From Myxococcales bacterium UBA1660 (GTDB taxonomy: Bacteria; Myxococcota_A; Polyangia; Polyangiales; Houyiibacteriaceae): a stretch of 51,403 nucleotides of DNA. The notes beneath the pieces are model-generated. The model made no database searches. It had not been told where the DNA came from and saw nothing but the letters and a program-made list of their open reading frames with translations. The position numbers were made by a program, and so were the translations under genes. Position 1 is the stretch's first letter. Every line of letters begins with the position of its first letter. The stretch covers positions 1-51,403 of the forward strand of contig DCLA01000090.1 in NCBI GenBank assembly GCA_002320815.1, in the 5' to 3' direction. Positions 25,353-33,375 of the stretch are shown in pieces.

Positions 25353-25955
25353 TCAGAACCAGGAGAAGGTCAGCCCGGCTTCGCGGGCTCCGACGCGGGG
25401 GGCGAGGGACCAGCGGCGGCCGTTGGACCGATCCGCGTGGGAGGAATATTCGACGTAGGGTCGGGGAATCAACCCGACCACGAGGAGCGCGAGGGAGAGG
25501 GCCTGGATCACCGTATGGACTCCGATGACCGCCCGGTTCTCCGGGTTGCCGTCGCGGATCTGGTGGATGGGGAAGCCGACCAAGGGGAGGGCGACGATGG
25601 CCATGTCCGGCGCGGCGGAGACGACCAGGTTGGCCAGGTAGCTCACCGTGAACCCGATGGCGCCCGGGATCAGATATCCCTTCCGGTAGCGGGTGACGAG
25701 CGAGGCCCCCTCCGGAACGGGGGTCCCGGCCTCGTACGGGATGCGCTCCCGCACCACGGCGGTCGGCCGCGGGCCCCCTCGGACCGGGGCGACCCCCCGC
25801 TCCGGCGCGGGGGCCGTCCCGTACCCCGGGGGCACGTGGTAGCCGCCGGCCGGCGCCTCGGTCGGGGCCGCGGCGCCGTCGGCCTCCTCCTGGGCGACCG
25901 CGGGGACCGCGCAGAAGAGCCCCACGAAGAGGACGAGTTGGGCGAGACCGCGCAC
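25353..25955 (-). CDS. Unknown membrane protein with signal peptide, first gene of the ketosynthase operon
   Basis: 200 residues. GTG start at 25955, giving a signal peptide (residues 1-22, ending AVAQEE) and supported by a TATCCT box 7 nt upstream. Residues 23-75 are a Pro/Gly/Ala-rich linker. Two membrane segments follow at about 98-115 and 140-165, with a short conserved-looking loop (PLVGFPIHQIRDGNPENRA). The end is basic. I do not recognise a family. Location ahead of three ketosynthase genes suggests a membrane role in making or exporting their lipid product, which is a guess from position only. Confidence 0.68.
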   Translation of the reverse strand: MRGLAQLVLFVGLFCAVPAVAQEEADGAAAPTEAPAGGYHVPPGYGTAPAPERGVAPVRGGPRPTAVVRERIPYEAGTPVPEGASLVTRYRKGYLIPGAIGFTVSYLANLVVSAAPDMAIVALPLVGFPIHQIRDGNPENRAVIGVHTVIQALSLALLVVGLIPRPYVEYSSHADRSNGRRWSLAPRVGAREAGLTFSWF

Positions 25956-25962
25956 GCCGCGA

Positions 25963-25968
25963 AGGATA
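25963..25968 (-). promoter_or_regulatory. -10 box TATCCT, 7 nt before the GTG of the ketosynthase operon
   Basis: Spacing predicts transcription starting at or one base from the start codon at 25955. No Shine-Dalgarno sequence is seen. Confidence 0.5.
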
Positions 25969-26042
25969 CGCCCGTCGGGCGGTACCTTCCACGGCAGCCG
26001 GCACCTTGCATGCGGCGGGCCTGGGACCCAGGCTGCCCGGCC

Positions 26043-26963
26043 ATGAGCGACGACGTCCAGGCCCGCATCGACACCCTCGTGAAGTCCAACCCCTTCGTGC
26101 TCTTCATGAAGGGTCGGCGCGACGCCCCGCAGTGCGGCTTCAGCGCGCGGGTGGTCGACGTCCTGGACGAGTACCTCCCGGAGTACGAGACCGTCGACGT
26201 CCTCTCCGACCCCGGCATCCGCCAGGGCATCAAGGACTACGCGAGCTGGCCCACCATCCCGCAGCTCTACGTCCACGGCGAGTTCGTCGGTGGCTGCGAC
26301 ATCGTGCTCGAGATGAACGAGAACGGGGAGCTCGAAGAGGTCCTCGGCGTGGAACGCGCCAAGGCGACCGTCCCGGAGATCTTCCTCAGCGAGGCCGCGG
26401 TCGCCAAGCTGGTCGAGTTCAACGAGGGCGAGAAGCCGGCGGTCATCCGCTTGGACGTCGCGCCCGGCTGGCAATACGGCATGGACTTCGACGAGGAGCG
26501 CCCGAAGGACGTGAAGGTCGAGGGCGACGGCTGGGTGGTGCTGATGAAGCGCTCGGTGGCCCGCAAGGTCGACGGCCTGAACATCGACTTCGTGCAGGGG
26601 CCCCAGGGCGGCGGCTTCAAGATCGACAACCCCAACGAGCCCCCGAAGGTCAAGGCGCTGCAGCCTCAGGACCTGAAGACCTGGATCGACGAGGGGAAGT
26701 CCTTCGAGCTCTTCGACGTGCGCACCCCCGAGGAGCGCGCCCAGGCCCACATCGAAGGCGCGCGCCTCCTCGACGACGCGGCCATCGCCTACCTGGAAGC
26801 CCTCGACCGCGATCAGACCATCGCCTTCCACTGCCACCACGGGATGCGCAGCCTCCGCGCCGCCCAGCGGGCTCTGGAGATGGGCTTCACCGACGTGCAC
26901 AACGTGGTGGGCGGCATCGACGCCTGGTCCCAGACCGTCGATCCCTCCGTGCCCCGCTACTGA
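26043..26963 (+). CDS. Monothiol glutaredoxin - HesB-like - rhodanese fusion
   Basis: A 306-residue three-domain protein. Residues 1-105 are a Grx4-type monothiol glutaredoxin with active site CGFS (C31) and SWPTIPQLYV. Residues about 112-205 resemble the HesB/IscA fold (EIFLSEAAVAKLVEFN, ending GGGFKIDNPN), but the three cysteines of A-type carriers are absent. Residues about 212-306 form a rhodanese domain with catalytic Cys264 in FHCHHGMRS. Monothiol glutaredoxins carry iron-sulphur clusters, and rhodanese domains handle sulfane sulphur, so cluster delivery or repair is likely. The ATG at 26043 follows 87 bp of divergent intergenic DNA. A Grx4-rhodanese combination is known in related bacteria; the middle domain is less commonly noted. 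Confidence 0.88.
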   Translation: MSDDVQARIDTLVKSNPFVLFMKGRRDAPQCGFSARVVDVLDEYLPEYETVDVLSDPGIRQGIKDYASWPTIPQLYVHGEFVGGCDIVLEMNENGELEEVLGVERAKATVPEIFLSEAAVAKLVEFNEGEKPAVIRLDVAPGWQYGMDFDEERPKDVKVEGDGWVVLMKRSVARKVDGLNIDFVQGPQGGGFKIDNPNEPPKVKALQPQDLKTWIDEGKSFELFDVRTPEERAQAHIEGARLLDDAAIAYLEALDRDQTIAFHCHHGMRSLRAAQRALEMGFTDVHNVVGGIDAWSQTVDPSVPRY

Positions 26964-27048
26964 GCGCGGAAATCCCTCGAAGGAGCCTGAGGGCTGTGAG
27001 TGCGTGGGCCATTGGGCCGAGCCCTACACGCTGTGCGACTGACCGGGT

Positions 27049-28068
27049 TCAGAGGCGGTCGCGCAGGATGACGTCGCAGTAGTAGCGCAGGCGACGAACG
27101 GCGTTTTCCCCGCCCTCGGTCGCGTGGACGCCCTTGCGGAGCGCCATCATCACCCGGCGCTGCATCGTGTACTTGTTGAGGGTCTGCTTGGGTGCCTTGC
27201 CCTCGCCGGCCTCGGCGAGGGGGGCCCAGAGCGAGTCGCGGTCGTAGCCCCAGGCGGCCAGATCGGCGTCGGTGAGCTGGGCGATCATGCGCTCGGCGAG
27301 GGCCCGCTTGGCGGGATCGGCGGCCAGCTCCTCGGCCCACTTGTGCTCGCCCCCCGCCTTGGGCCGGGAGTGCTTCTGGACGCCGATGGGGTCGCCCATG
27401 CCTTCCTTCATCTCGGTCTTCTGGTAGTTCACCGCGTCCGGATCGTTCTCCAGACCGAGGTAGGCGAAGACGCGCTCGAGCTGCCCCTCGGGGTCGGCGA
27501 CCACCTCCTCGTAGCGGACCTGGACCAGGGGCGCCGGGCGCTCCTCCAGGAAGCGGGCCATCGCCGGCACGTAGCGTTCGACCACCGGGTTGAAGGCGTG
27601 GGCCGCCTGCCAGTCTCCGGCGTAGAAGCTGTTGGCGTAGCTCGAGAACACCGCCAAGGGGTGCCGGGTGAGCACCACGTACTTGGCGTGGGGGTAGAGC
27701 TCGGCCAGGAAGGGCAGCACCAGCGCGTACGCGGGGGTCTTGTCCAGGAAGCGCGAGAGCGCGGGGCGCTCCTTCTGCGCGCCGGCGAGCATGCGGCCGT
27801 ACATGATGTCCGCGTAGGCACGCAGGCCATCGAGGTAGTCGGCCTCGCCGCCGGGGAGCTCGGCCACGAAGCTGCGGATGGCCTCCGCGGCGTTGATGTG
27901 GTCGTAGGGCGCCGCGTCGACCCGGTCGTGGTAGCCGAGGTGGGCCAGGGGGGTGATCAGGTGCGGCTCCGGATGCGTGAAGATCGCTTCGTGAGCGCCG
28001 AGCATCCGCTGGAGGAGGGTGGAGCCCGCCCGGGGCGGGGAGACGACGAAGATCAGCTGGTCCTGCAC
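27049..28068 (-). CDS. Sulfotransferase family protein
   Basis: A 339-residue cytoplasmic PAPS-dependent sulfotransferase-family protein. The 5'-phosphosulphate loop is near the N-terminus (PPRAGSTLLQRML, about 11-23), and a second PAPS-contacting stretch fits VVLTRHPLAVFSSYANSF (about 131-148). GTG start at 28068; the first residues of the fold begin at once, so no longer start is needed. It is a single gene between convergent and divergent neighbours. Substrate (carbohydrate, peptide or lipid) cannot be told. Confidence 0.87.
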   Translation of the reverse strand: MQDQLIFVVSPPRAGSTLLQRMLGAHEAIFTHPEPHLITPLAHLGYHDRVDAAPYDHINAAEAIRSFVAELPGGEADYLDGLRAYADIMYGRMLAGAQKERPALSRFLDKTPAYALVLPFLAELYPHAKYVVLTRHPLAVFSSYANSFYAGDWQAAHAFNPVVERYVPAMARFLEERPAPLVQVRYEEVVADPEGQLERVFAYLGLENDPDAVNYQKTEMKEGMGDPIGVQKHSRPKAGGEHKWAEELAADPAKRALAERMIAQLTDADLAAWGYDRDSLWAPLAEAGEGKAPKQTLNKYTMQRRVMMALRKGVHATEGGENAVRRLRYYCDVILRDRL

Positions 28069-28174
28069 GTCTCGTCCATGCCCCAGCGGCCGGATCCCGT
28101 CAAAGAAGGGGCCGAGCGGGCATCCCGCGGCGTGCGAAGGCGCTCCCCGGGCCGATGCGAGCGGTCGGCCGGCG

Positions 28175-28183
28175 TGCTACGTC
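28175..28183 (+). promoter_or_regulatory. Imperfect extended -10, TGcTACGTC, 6 nt before the KamA-type start
   Basis: Position and TGn extension match the other leaderless candidates, but the last base of the hexamer is C. Confidence 0.35.
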
Positions 28184-28189
28184 CCCGGC

Positions 28190-29572
28190 ATGACTCAGCT
28201 TCCCGTCGTCGACGCCCCCCACGAAGAGCCCGCCCGCAAGGTGCGCCCGCCCGCGGATGCCTCGACGATGGCTCATCGGGAGCTCCTCGGCGGCGACTTC
28301 TGGCGGAAGATCCCGGCGTTCGAGGACATCGACGAGGCCACCTTCCTCGACCACCGGTGGCAGATGAAGAACACCATCACCAAGCCGGAAAAGCTCCTGG
28401 AGGCGGTGCAGAGCCTCGCCTCGGACGCGTTCCTGGCCGACGCCGCGGAGGGCTTCAAGGGCGCCCCGATGGCCGTGCGGGTGTCGCCCTACATGCTGAG
28501 CCTGGTCGACTGGACCAACCCCTACGACGACCCGATCCGGGTCCAGTTCCTGCCCACCGCCTCCACGCGGCTCCCGGATCATCCCAAGCTCACTTTCGAC
28601 AGCCTCGGGGAGCAGGGCGACGCGCCGGTGCCCGGCCTGACCCACCGCTACCCGGACAAGGCGCTCTTCCTCGCGCTGGACACCTGCCCGGTCTACTGCC
28701 GCTTCTGCACCCGCTCCTACGCCGTCGGTCCCGACCAGGACATGGTGGACAAGGTCTCCCTCAAGGCGTCGCCGAAGCGCTGGGAGGTCATCTTCGACTA
28801 CATCGCTTCGCGGCCCGAGCTGGAGGACATCGTCATCAGCGGCGGCGACGCCTGGAACCTGCGCGCCGCGCAGATCGAGGCGCTCGGCAACCGGCTGCTG
28901 GACATCCCCCACGTCCGCCGGATGCGCTTCGCCTCCAAGGGGCCGGCGGTCATGCCGCAGAAGCTGCTCAGCGACGACGAGTGGTTCTCCGCCCTCGTGG
29001 GCGTCGTGAAGCGCGGCCGCTCGATGCACAAGGACGTGATGCTGCACACGCACTTCAACCACCCCAACGAGATCACCGAGATCACCGCCAAGGCGCTCGG
29101 TCGGCTCTTCGAGGAGGGGGTCCACGTGCGGAACCAGTCCGTGCTCCAGCGGAACGTGAACGACTCCATCGAGGCGATGACCATGCTCGCCCGCCGCTGC
29201 GCCTGGGTGGGCGTGCACCCCTACTACGTCTACCAGCACGACATGGTGAAGGGCGTCGAGGAGCTCCGGACCACGGTGCACACCGCCGAGGTCATCGAGA
29301 AGCACGTCCGCGGATCGACCGCCGGTTTCAACACGCCCACCTTCGTGGTCGACGCCCCCGGTGGCGGCGGCAAGCGCTCGGTGCACAGCTACGAGCACTA
29401 CGATCACACCACCGGCATCAGCGTCTACACCGCCCCGTCGGTGAAGGAAGGCCAGCACTTCCTCTACTTCGACCCGATCGACCAGCTCCCCGAGGAGGGC
29501 CGTCAGCGCTGGGCCGACGAGGGCGAGCACCAGGCGATGATCGACGAAGCCCTGGCGGCCGCGGGCGCCTAG
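28190..29572 (+). CDS. KamA-family radical SAM aminomutase
   Basis: A 460-residue radical SAM, PLP-dependent enzyme of the lysine 2,3-aminomutase family. The 4Fe-4S/SAM motif is CPVYCRFC (C166, C170, C173). The PLP-binding Lys is K395 in DAPGGGGK. The ISGGDAW motif for SAM binding is present. The N-terminal 90 residues fit the family helical lead (LLGGDFWRKIPAF, DEATFLDHRWQMKNTI). Substrate is lysine, glutamate or another amino acid and cannot be chosen without comparison; the residues binding the lysine side chain were not assigned. The ATG at 28190 starts just after an extended -10-like box. Confidence 0.87.
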   Translation: MTQLPVVDAPHEEPARKVRPPADASTMAHRELLGGDFWRKIPAFEDIDEATFLDHRWQMKNTITKPEKLLEAVQSLASDAFLADAAEGFKGAPMAVRVSPYMLSLVDWTNPYDDPIRVQFLPTASTRLPDHPKLTFDSLGEQGDAPVPGLTHRYPDKALFLALDTCPVYCRFCTRSYAVGPDQDMVDKVSLKASPKRWEVIFDYIASRPELEDIVISGGDAWNLRAAQIEALGNRLLDIPHVRRMRFASKGPAVMPQKLLSDDEWFSALVGVVKRGRSMHKDVMLHTHFNHPNEITEITAKALGRLFEEGVHVRNQSVLQRNVNDSIEAMTMLARRCAWVGVHPYYVYQHDMVKGVEELRTTVHTAEVIEKHVRGSTAGFNTPTFVVDAPGGGGKRSVHSYEHYDHTTGISVYTAPSVKEGQHFLYFDPIDQLPEEGRQRWADEGEHQAMIDEALAAAGA

Positions 29573-29588
29573 CACGTCGATGCAATCG

Positions 29589-29606
29589 CGGCCTTCGGCC
29601 GTGTTT
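29589..29606. terminator. Short hairpin between convergent genes
   Basis: CGGCC (29589-29593) and GGCCG (29597-29601) with a TTC loop, followed by TGTTT. It sits in the 44 bp between the KamA-type gene and the methyltransferase gene. Short, so only a candidate. Confidence 0.4.
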
Positions 29607-29616
29607 CGTCGCCCCG

Positions 29617-30399
29617 CTAGCGACAGAGGAGGACCTGGGTGTCGTGGGTCTCGTCGAGAGGCTCGCCCTCGAAGTCGCCCAGGTGCTCGAGGACCCGGAA
29701 GCCGTTGTACCCGAGCAGAGCGCGCAGCTCGGCCGGGTACCAGCAGCGGTGCGTCAGGAGCTGCATGTCGAAGTCGGTGGGGTCGTCGACGCCGACGAAG
29801 GCCATCTCCACCGTCTGGAGCTGCTGCACCGGGTCGTAGTCATAGCGCTCGCGGTAGTGGTAGCGGCGGCCGCGGCGGGTGACCGGGCGGCCCTTGTAGA
29901 CCCGCTGCGGATCCCGGGCGAGCTCGACGGGATCCGGGTGGCGCACGTCGAAGAGGAAGCGCCCGCGCGGCCGCAGGTGGGCGCGCACCACCGCGAGCGC
30001 CGCGCCGAGCGCCTCGGCGTCGTAGAGGTGGTTGAACACGTGGAAGGGCGCGGTCACCAGCCCAAAGCGCTCGCCGAGGTCCAGCGCGCAGAGATCCGCC
30101 CGGTGCAGTGTGACCCGCTCGCGGACCCGGCGGGGCTCCTTGGCGAGCCGCTCCCGCAGGCGCTCGAGCATCGGCTCCATCAGGTCGACGCCCACCACGT
30201 CGAGTCCCTCCCGGGCCAGCGCCAGCGCGACCCGCCCGGAGCCGACGCCCAGCTCGAGCACCGGGCCCTTCCCGCCCAGCTCCTGGGCACGCCGAACATA
30301 GAAGCGCACGTCGTCGCGGCGACGTCGGTACGAGCGGTCGTAGTACTCCGGATCCTCGTAGTGGCTCTCGGTGCCCAGCACGAGCGCGGCGTCCTTCAC
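29617..30399 (-). CDS. SAM-dependent class I methyltransferase
   Basis: A 260-residue soluble methyltransferase. Motif I is VLELGVGSGRVAL (about 47-59), motif II ends VDLMEPML, and motif IV-like FHVFNHL follows near residue 120. The substrate domain is ordinary for small-molecule methyltransferases. Its ATG overlaps the stop of the preceding gene in the operon (ATGA at 30396-30399), so it is coupled to the membrane protein, HAD and RlmI-like genes. Substrate unknown. Confidence 0.85.
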   Translation of the reverse strand: MKDAALVLGTESHYEDPEYYDRSYRRRRDDVRFYVRRAQELGGKGPVLELGVGSGRVALALAREGLDVVGVDLMEPMLERLRERLAKEPRRVRERVTLHRADLCALDLGERFGLVTAPFHVFNHLYDAEALGAALAVVRAHLRPRGRFLFDVRHPDPVELARDPQRVYKGRPVTRRGRRYHYRERYDYDPVQQLQTVEMAFVGVDDPTDFDMQLLTHRCWYPAELRALLGYNGFRVLEHLGDFEGEPLDETHDTQVLLCR

Positions 30400-31010
30400 G
30401 GCTGGCCGCCTTCGAGGATCTCGCCGAACTGCAGCTCCGTCACGCGCCAGCCGTCGGGGGTCTCCCGGAGCGAGAAGGCCACCTCGCGGGCGTAGGGCTG
30501 GGAGAGGAACGTGCCCGACGCCACGCCCACCAGCCGCATTCCGTCATCGAGGGTCTCCGCCTCGTCGACCACGAACTCCAGCCGCTCGGCGGCCATGCGG
30601 TTCCAGATGCGCTCGAGCTGTGGGTCGCCGCTCTCGTCGCCGTCGCGTCGCGAGCGCACGGCCGCCAGGGCGTCGCCCAGGGCGAGGGTCTCGGCCACGG
30701 AGTGATCCCGCTTGCGCCAGGCGTCCAGGAAGGACTCCGCCGCCGCCTCGGGGGTGCGGTCGTCGACCTCGACGGCGGTGGGCAACTCCTCGACCTCGAT
30801 GGGCTCCCGGCCCGAGTTCCAGAAGAGCCCCACCAACCCCGCGCAGACCATCGCGCTGACCAGGGCGAGGACCACCGGCGTGGGGATGCGGCGGCCGGGC
30901 TCTTCGGGGCGGCTCGACTCCGGGGACGCGGCGGCGCCTTCCGGCGGCGCTTTCGCCGCTTTCGCCGCTTTCGGCTTCGCCGGTCGCCGGGCTTTGCGCT
31001 TCGAGCTCAC
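30396..31010 (-). CDS. Single-pass membrane protein of unknown function
   Basis: 204 residues. GTG start at 31010, overlapping the HAD gene stop (GTGA). The first 45 residues are very basic and Ala/Pro-rich (AKPKAAKAAKAPPEG). One membrane segment lies at about 48-66. The outer part (75-204) looks like an alpha+beta domain of the NTF2/DUF4878 kind: TPEAAAESFLDAWRKRDHSV at its start and SFLRETPDGWRV-like strands at its end, though the fold call is weak. Nothing catalytic is visible. It is coupled on both sides. Confidence 0.62.
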   Translation of the reverse strand: MSSKRKARRPAKPKAAKAAKAPPEGAAASPESSRPEEPGRRIPTPVVLALVSAMVCAGLVGLFWNSGREPIEVEELPTAVEVDDRTPEAAAESFLDAWRKRDHSVAETLALGDALAAVRSRRDGDESGDPQLERIWNRMAAERLEFVVDEAETLDDGMRLVGVASGTFLSQPYAREVAFSLRETPDGWRVTELQFGEILEGGQP

Positions 31011-31807
31011 CGAGCCTCCAGGATTCGTTCCGCGAGCTCGGCGAAGCCCCGCCCCCGGTCGGCCTCGGTCACGTACGCGGGCGCCGTCGGCAGGCGACCC
31101 AGATGCGCGCGGACGTTGGCCACCCCCACCGAGAGCGGGAAGTGCGCGAAGGCCGCGGCGTCGTTGGGGCTGTCGCCCACGAAGAGGTAGCGCTCCCGGA
31201 CGTTCGCCGGGCTCACGCCATCCCGGGCGCCCAGCGCCCGCTCGGCTCCCTGGGCCTTGTCCCAGTCGCCGGGGACCGCGTGACAGTGGACCGAGCTCAC
31301 CAGCGCGTGGCACCCCTCGCTCTCGATGAGGGCGACCAATCGGTCCACCTCGGCGCGCGGCACGTGCTCGGCCTCGCCGACGTCATAGGCCAGGTCGTGG
31401 GAGCGGCCGGCGCGGTCGCTGGCCAACTTCATCCCCGGCAGCTCGTTCCGGACCCGGTGCAGCACCCGCTCCAGGGCGCGTCGCTGGGTCTCCCGGGTGG
31501 CTTCGTCTCCCTCGAAATACCCGCGGTGCAGCGCCTCCCCTTCGCGCCACCACCAGCCGGCGCCGTTCTCGCCGACGGCGCCGCGGACCGGCCACTGGGC
31601 GGCGAAGACCTGGGCCCAGCCCAGCGGGCGTCCGGTGACCGCCCAGAGGCGCAGGCCGGCGTTCGCCAGCGAGTGCATGGCGACGAACGCCTCCGGCTCC
31701 AGGAGTCCGCCGCGGGTCAGGGTGTCGTCCACGTCGAAGACGACGCCCTCCAGGCCCCGGAGCGCGTCCCCGGAGAGGGCGTCCAGCGGTCGCAGCCGGT
31801 CGCTCAT
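31007..31807 (-). CDS. HAD-family hydrolase, Cof/mannosyl-3-phosphoglycerate phosphatase type
   Basis: A 266-residue HAD-superfamily phosphatase. The nucleophile motif is VVFDVDDTL (Asp25 and Asp27), motif II is in AVTGRP and motif IV is GDSPNDAAAF near residue 215. The cap placement fits subfamily IIB (Cof-type, sugar phosphatase). The substrate is probably a sugar phosphate. The ATG at 31807 overlaps the RlmI-like stop, and its own stop overlaps the next gene. Confidence 0.84.
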   Translation of the reverse strand: MSDRLRPLDALSGDALRGLEGVVFDVDDTLTRGGLLEPEAFVAMHSLANAGLRLWAVTGRPLGWAQVFAAQWPVRGAVGENGAGWWWREGEALHRGYFEGDEATRETQRRALERVLHRVRNELPGMKLASDRAGRSHDLAYDVGEAEHVPRAEVDRLVALIESEGCHALVSSVHCHAVPGDWDKAQGAERALGARDGVSPANVRERYLFVGDSPNDAAAFAHFPLSVGVANVRAHLGRLPTAPAYVTEADRGRGFAELAERILEAR

Positions 31808-32991
31808 CGGCTGACCCGCGCGATGACGACGTCGAGGTAGCGGCCCTCCGGAAACGCGATCGGCGTCGGGTGATCCGCCGGGGCACCATCGGTCTCCAGC
31901 AAGGTGAGCTGCCGCCCGGCGCGGCTGGCCGCCTCCGCCAGCATCCGGAGGAAGCGGGTCGTGTCCATCGCCGCGCTGCAGGAGCAGGTGACGAAGAAGC
32001 CCCCATCGGCCACCAGGCTCATCGCCTCGGCGTTGAGCTTCCCGTAGGCGCGCTCGCCCCGGTCCAGATGGCGGCGGGTGGGAACCAGCTTGGGTGGATC
32101 GCAGACCACCAGGTCGAAGCGTTCGCGCGCGCGCTTGAGCTCGGGGAGGAGCTTCTTCACGTCGGCGCAGCGGTGCTCGACGGTCAGGTCGTGATGGGTC
32201 GCCAATGTCCCGCCGACGGCCACCGCGGGCGCGGAGCTGTCCACCGCGAGGACCCGCTCGGCGCCGCCGCGGGCGGCCGCCAGGGCGATGGGTCCCACGT
32301 AGGAGTAGAGGTCCAGGACGCTGCGGAGTCCGGCGGTGCGCACCAACGCTTCCACCCGCGCCCGGGTCCGGCGCTGATCGACGTAGTAGCCGGTCTTCTG
32401 AGCCAGGGAGCGGGGGATGGTGATCTCGAAGCCCCGCTCCCGGAAGCGGAGCTCGGTGGGCTCCGGTCCGCGCAGGACCTCTTCTTCGTCGGCGAATCCC
32501 TCGTCACGCTGGAGGTCCACGGCCCGCGACACGACGGTCTTGGCGCCGCTCACCCGCGCCACGTGGGCCGCCAGGGCGTCCCGATGCCGGCGCATCCCCG
32601 CGGTCCCGATCTGCAGCACCGCCACCGACCCGAAGACGTCGACCACCAGCCCGGGGAGGGCGTCGCCCTCGGCGTGGACCAACCGATAGGCGGTCGTCGC
32701 GTCGTCCGGGAGGCCGATGGAGCGTCGGTGGGCCATCGCCGCGTCGAGCCGGCGGGCGAGGGCGGCTTCGTCGAGCCGTTCCTCTTCGTGCCGGGTCACC
32801 AACCGGACGGGGATCGCGCTCTTGGGCGACCAGAAACCGCGGCCGATGAAGTTCCCGCGCGGGTCCCGCACCTCGACCGGATCGCCGGCGCCCGGGGCGC
32901 CCTCCACCCGGTCGACCGCCTGGGCGAAGATCCAAGGGTGACCGAGGTAGACCGGTTTCACGCGGCCGGCGCGCAGGACGAGGGTGGCCAT
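31804..32991 (-). CDS. RlmI-like 23S rRNA cytosine-C5 methyltransferase
   Basis: A 395-residue class I methyltransferase of the RlmI/RlmK group. A PUA-like RNA-binding domain comes first (VKPVYLGHPWIFAQAV, about 10-25). The SAM domain has motif I around LDLYSYVGPIALAAARGG and the DPPK motif (VVCDPPKL). The nucleophile region CSCS appears near the end of the catalytic domain. Start ATG at 32991 is chosen over upstream Met codons because it gives the usual family start. A TATGCA box lies 7 nt upstream. It heads a four-gene coupled operon. Confidence 0.86.
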   Translation of the reverse strand: MATLVLRAGRVKPVYLGHPWIFAQAVDRVEGAPGAGDPVEVRDPRGNFIGRGFWSPKSAIPVRLVTRHEEERLDEAALARRLDAAMAHRRSIGLPDDATTAYRLVHAEGDALPGLVVDVFGSVAVLQIGTAGMRRHRDALAAHVARVSGAKTVVSRAVDLQRDEGFADEEEVLRGPEPTELRFRERGFEITIPRSLAQKTGYYVDQRRTRARVEALVRTAGLRSVLDLYSYVGPIALAAARGGAERVLAVDSSAPAVAVGGTLATHHDLTVEHRCADVKKLLPELKRARERFDLVVCDPPKLVPTRRHLDRGERAYGKLNAEAMSLVADGGFFVTCSCSAAMDTTRFLRMLAEAASRAGRQLTLLETDGAPADHPTPIAFPEGRYLDVVIARVSR

Positions 32992-33116
32992 CGCTGGCTG
33001 CATACCGCGGGCCGCCCTGAAACGCATGCCCTCGCACACGTCCGTGCCTTGCGGAGACCCTTCCGGGAGCGTAATGATCGGGAGGTACGGGCAAGGTCCC
33101 GTTCGGAGTCAACGCA

Positions 33117-33371
33117 ATGCCCATCTTCGCCATCATGGGTCTCGGCCCGGGCGAGCTCGTTCTCGTCCTCATCATCGTCCTCCTGATCTTCGGAGCCAGC
33201 CGGCTTCCTCAGATCGGAGAGGGGCTCGGCAAGGCCGTGCGCAACCTGAAGCGCGGCCTCAGCGACGACGACGACATCGAGGTCACCCCCAAGGACAAGC
33301 AAGTGGCTCAGCGCAGCAGCGCGAAGTCCGCGTCGGAGGAAGTCTCCGAGGCGGAAGTCGTCGAACGCTGA
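33117..33371 (+). CDS. TatA/E sec-independent translocase subunit
   Basis: An 84-residue TatA-family protein. A short periplasmic start is followed by the membrane segment at about 11-30 (ELVLVLIIVLLIFGASRLP), the hinge Pro, and the amphipathic helix QIGEGLGKAVRNLKRG. The tail is acidic then basic. It forms the pore of the twin-arginine translocase, which would export ActB with its RR signal. tatB and tatC are not adjacent. The gene ends 4 bp from the convergent gene. Confidence 0.93.
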   Translation: MPIFAIMGLGPGELVLVLIIVLLIFGASRLPQIGEGLGKAVRNLKRGLSDDDDIEVTPKDKQVAQRSSAKSASEEVSEAEVVER

Positions 33372-33375
33372 GCTC

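Noticed and set aside
27124..30495. An 1123-codon plus-strand frame through the sulfotransferase and methyltransferase region
   Set aside because: It runs antisense to two minus-strand genes and out of frame through the KamA-type gene, and has no recognisable domain.
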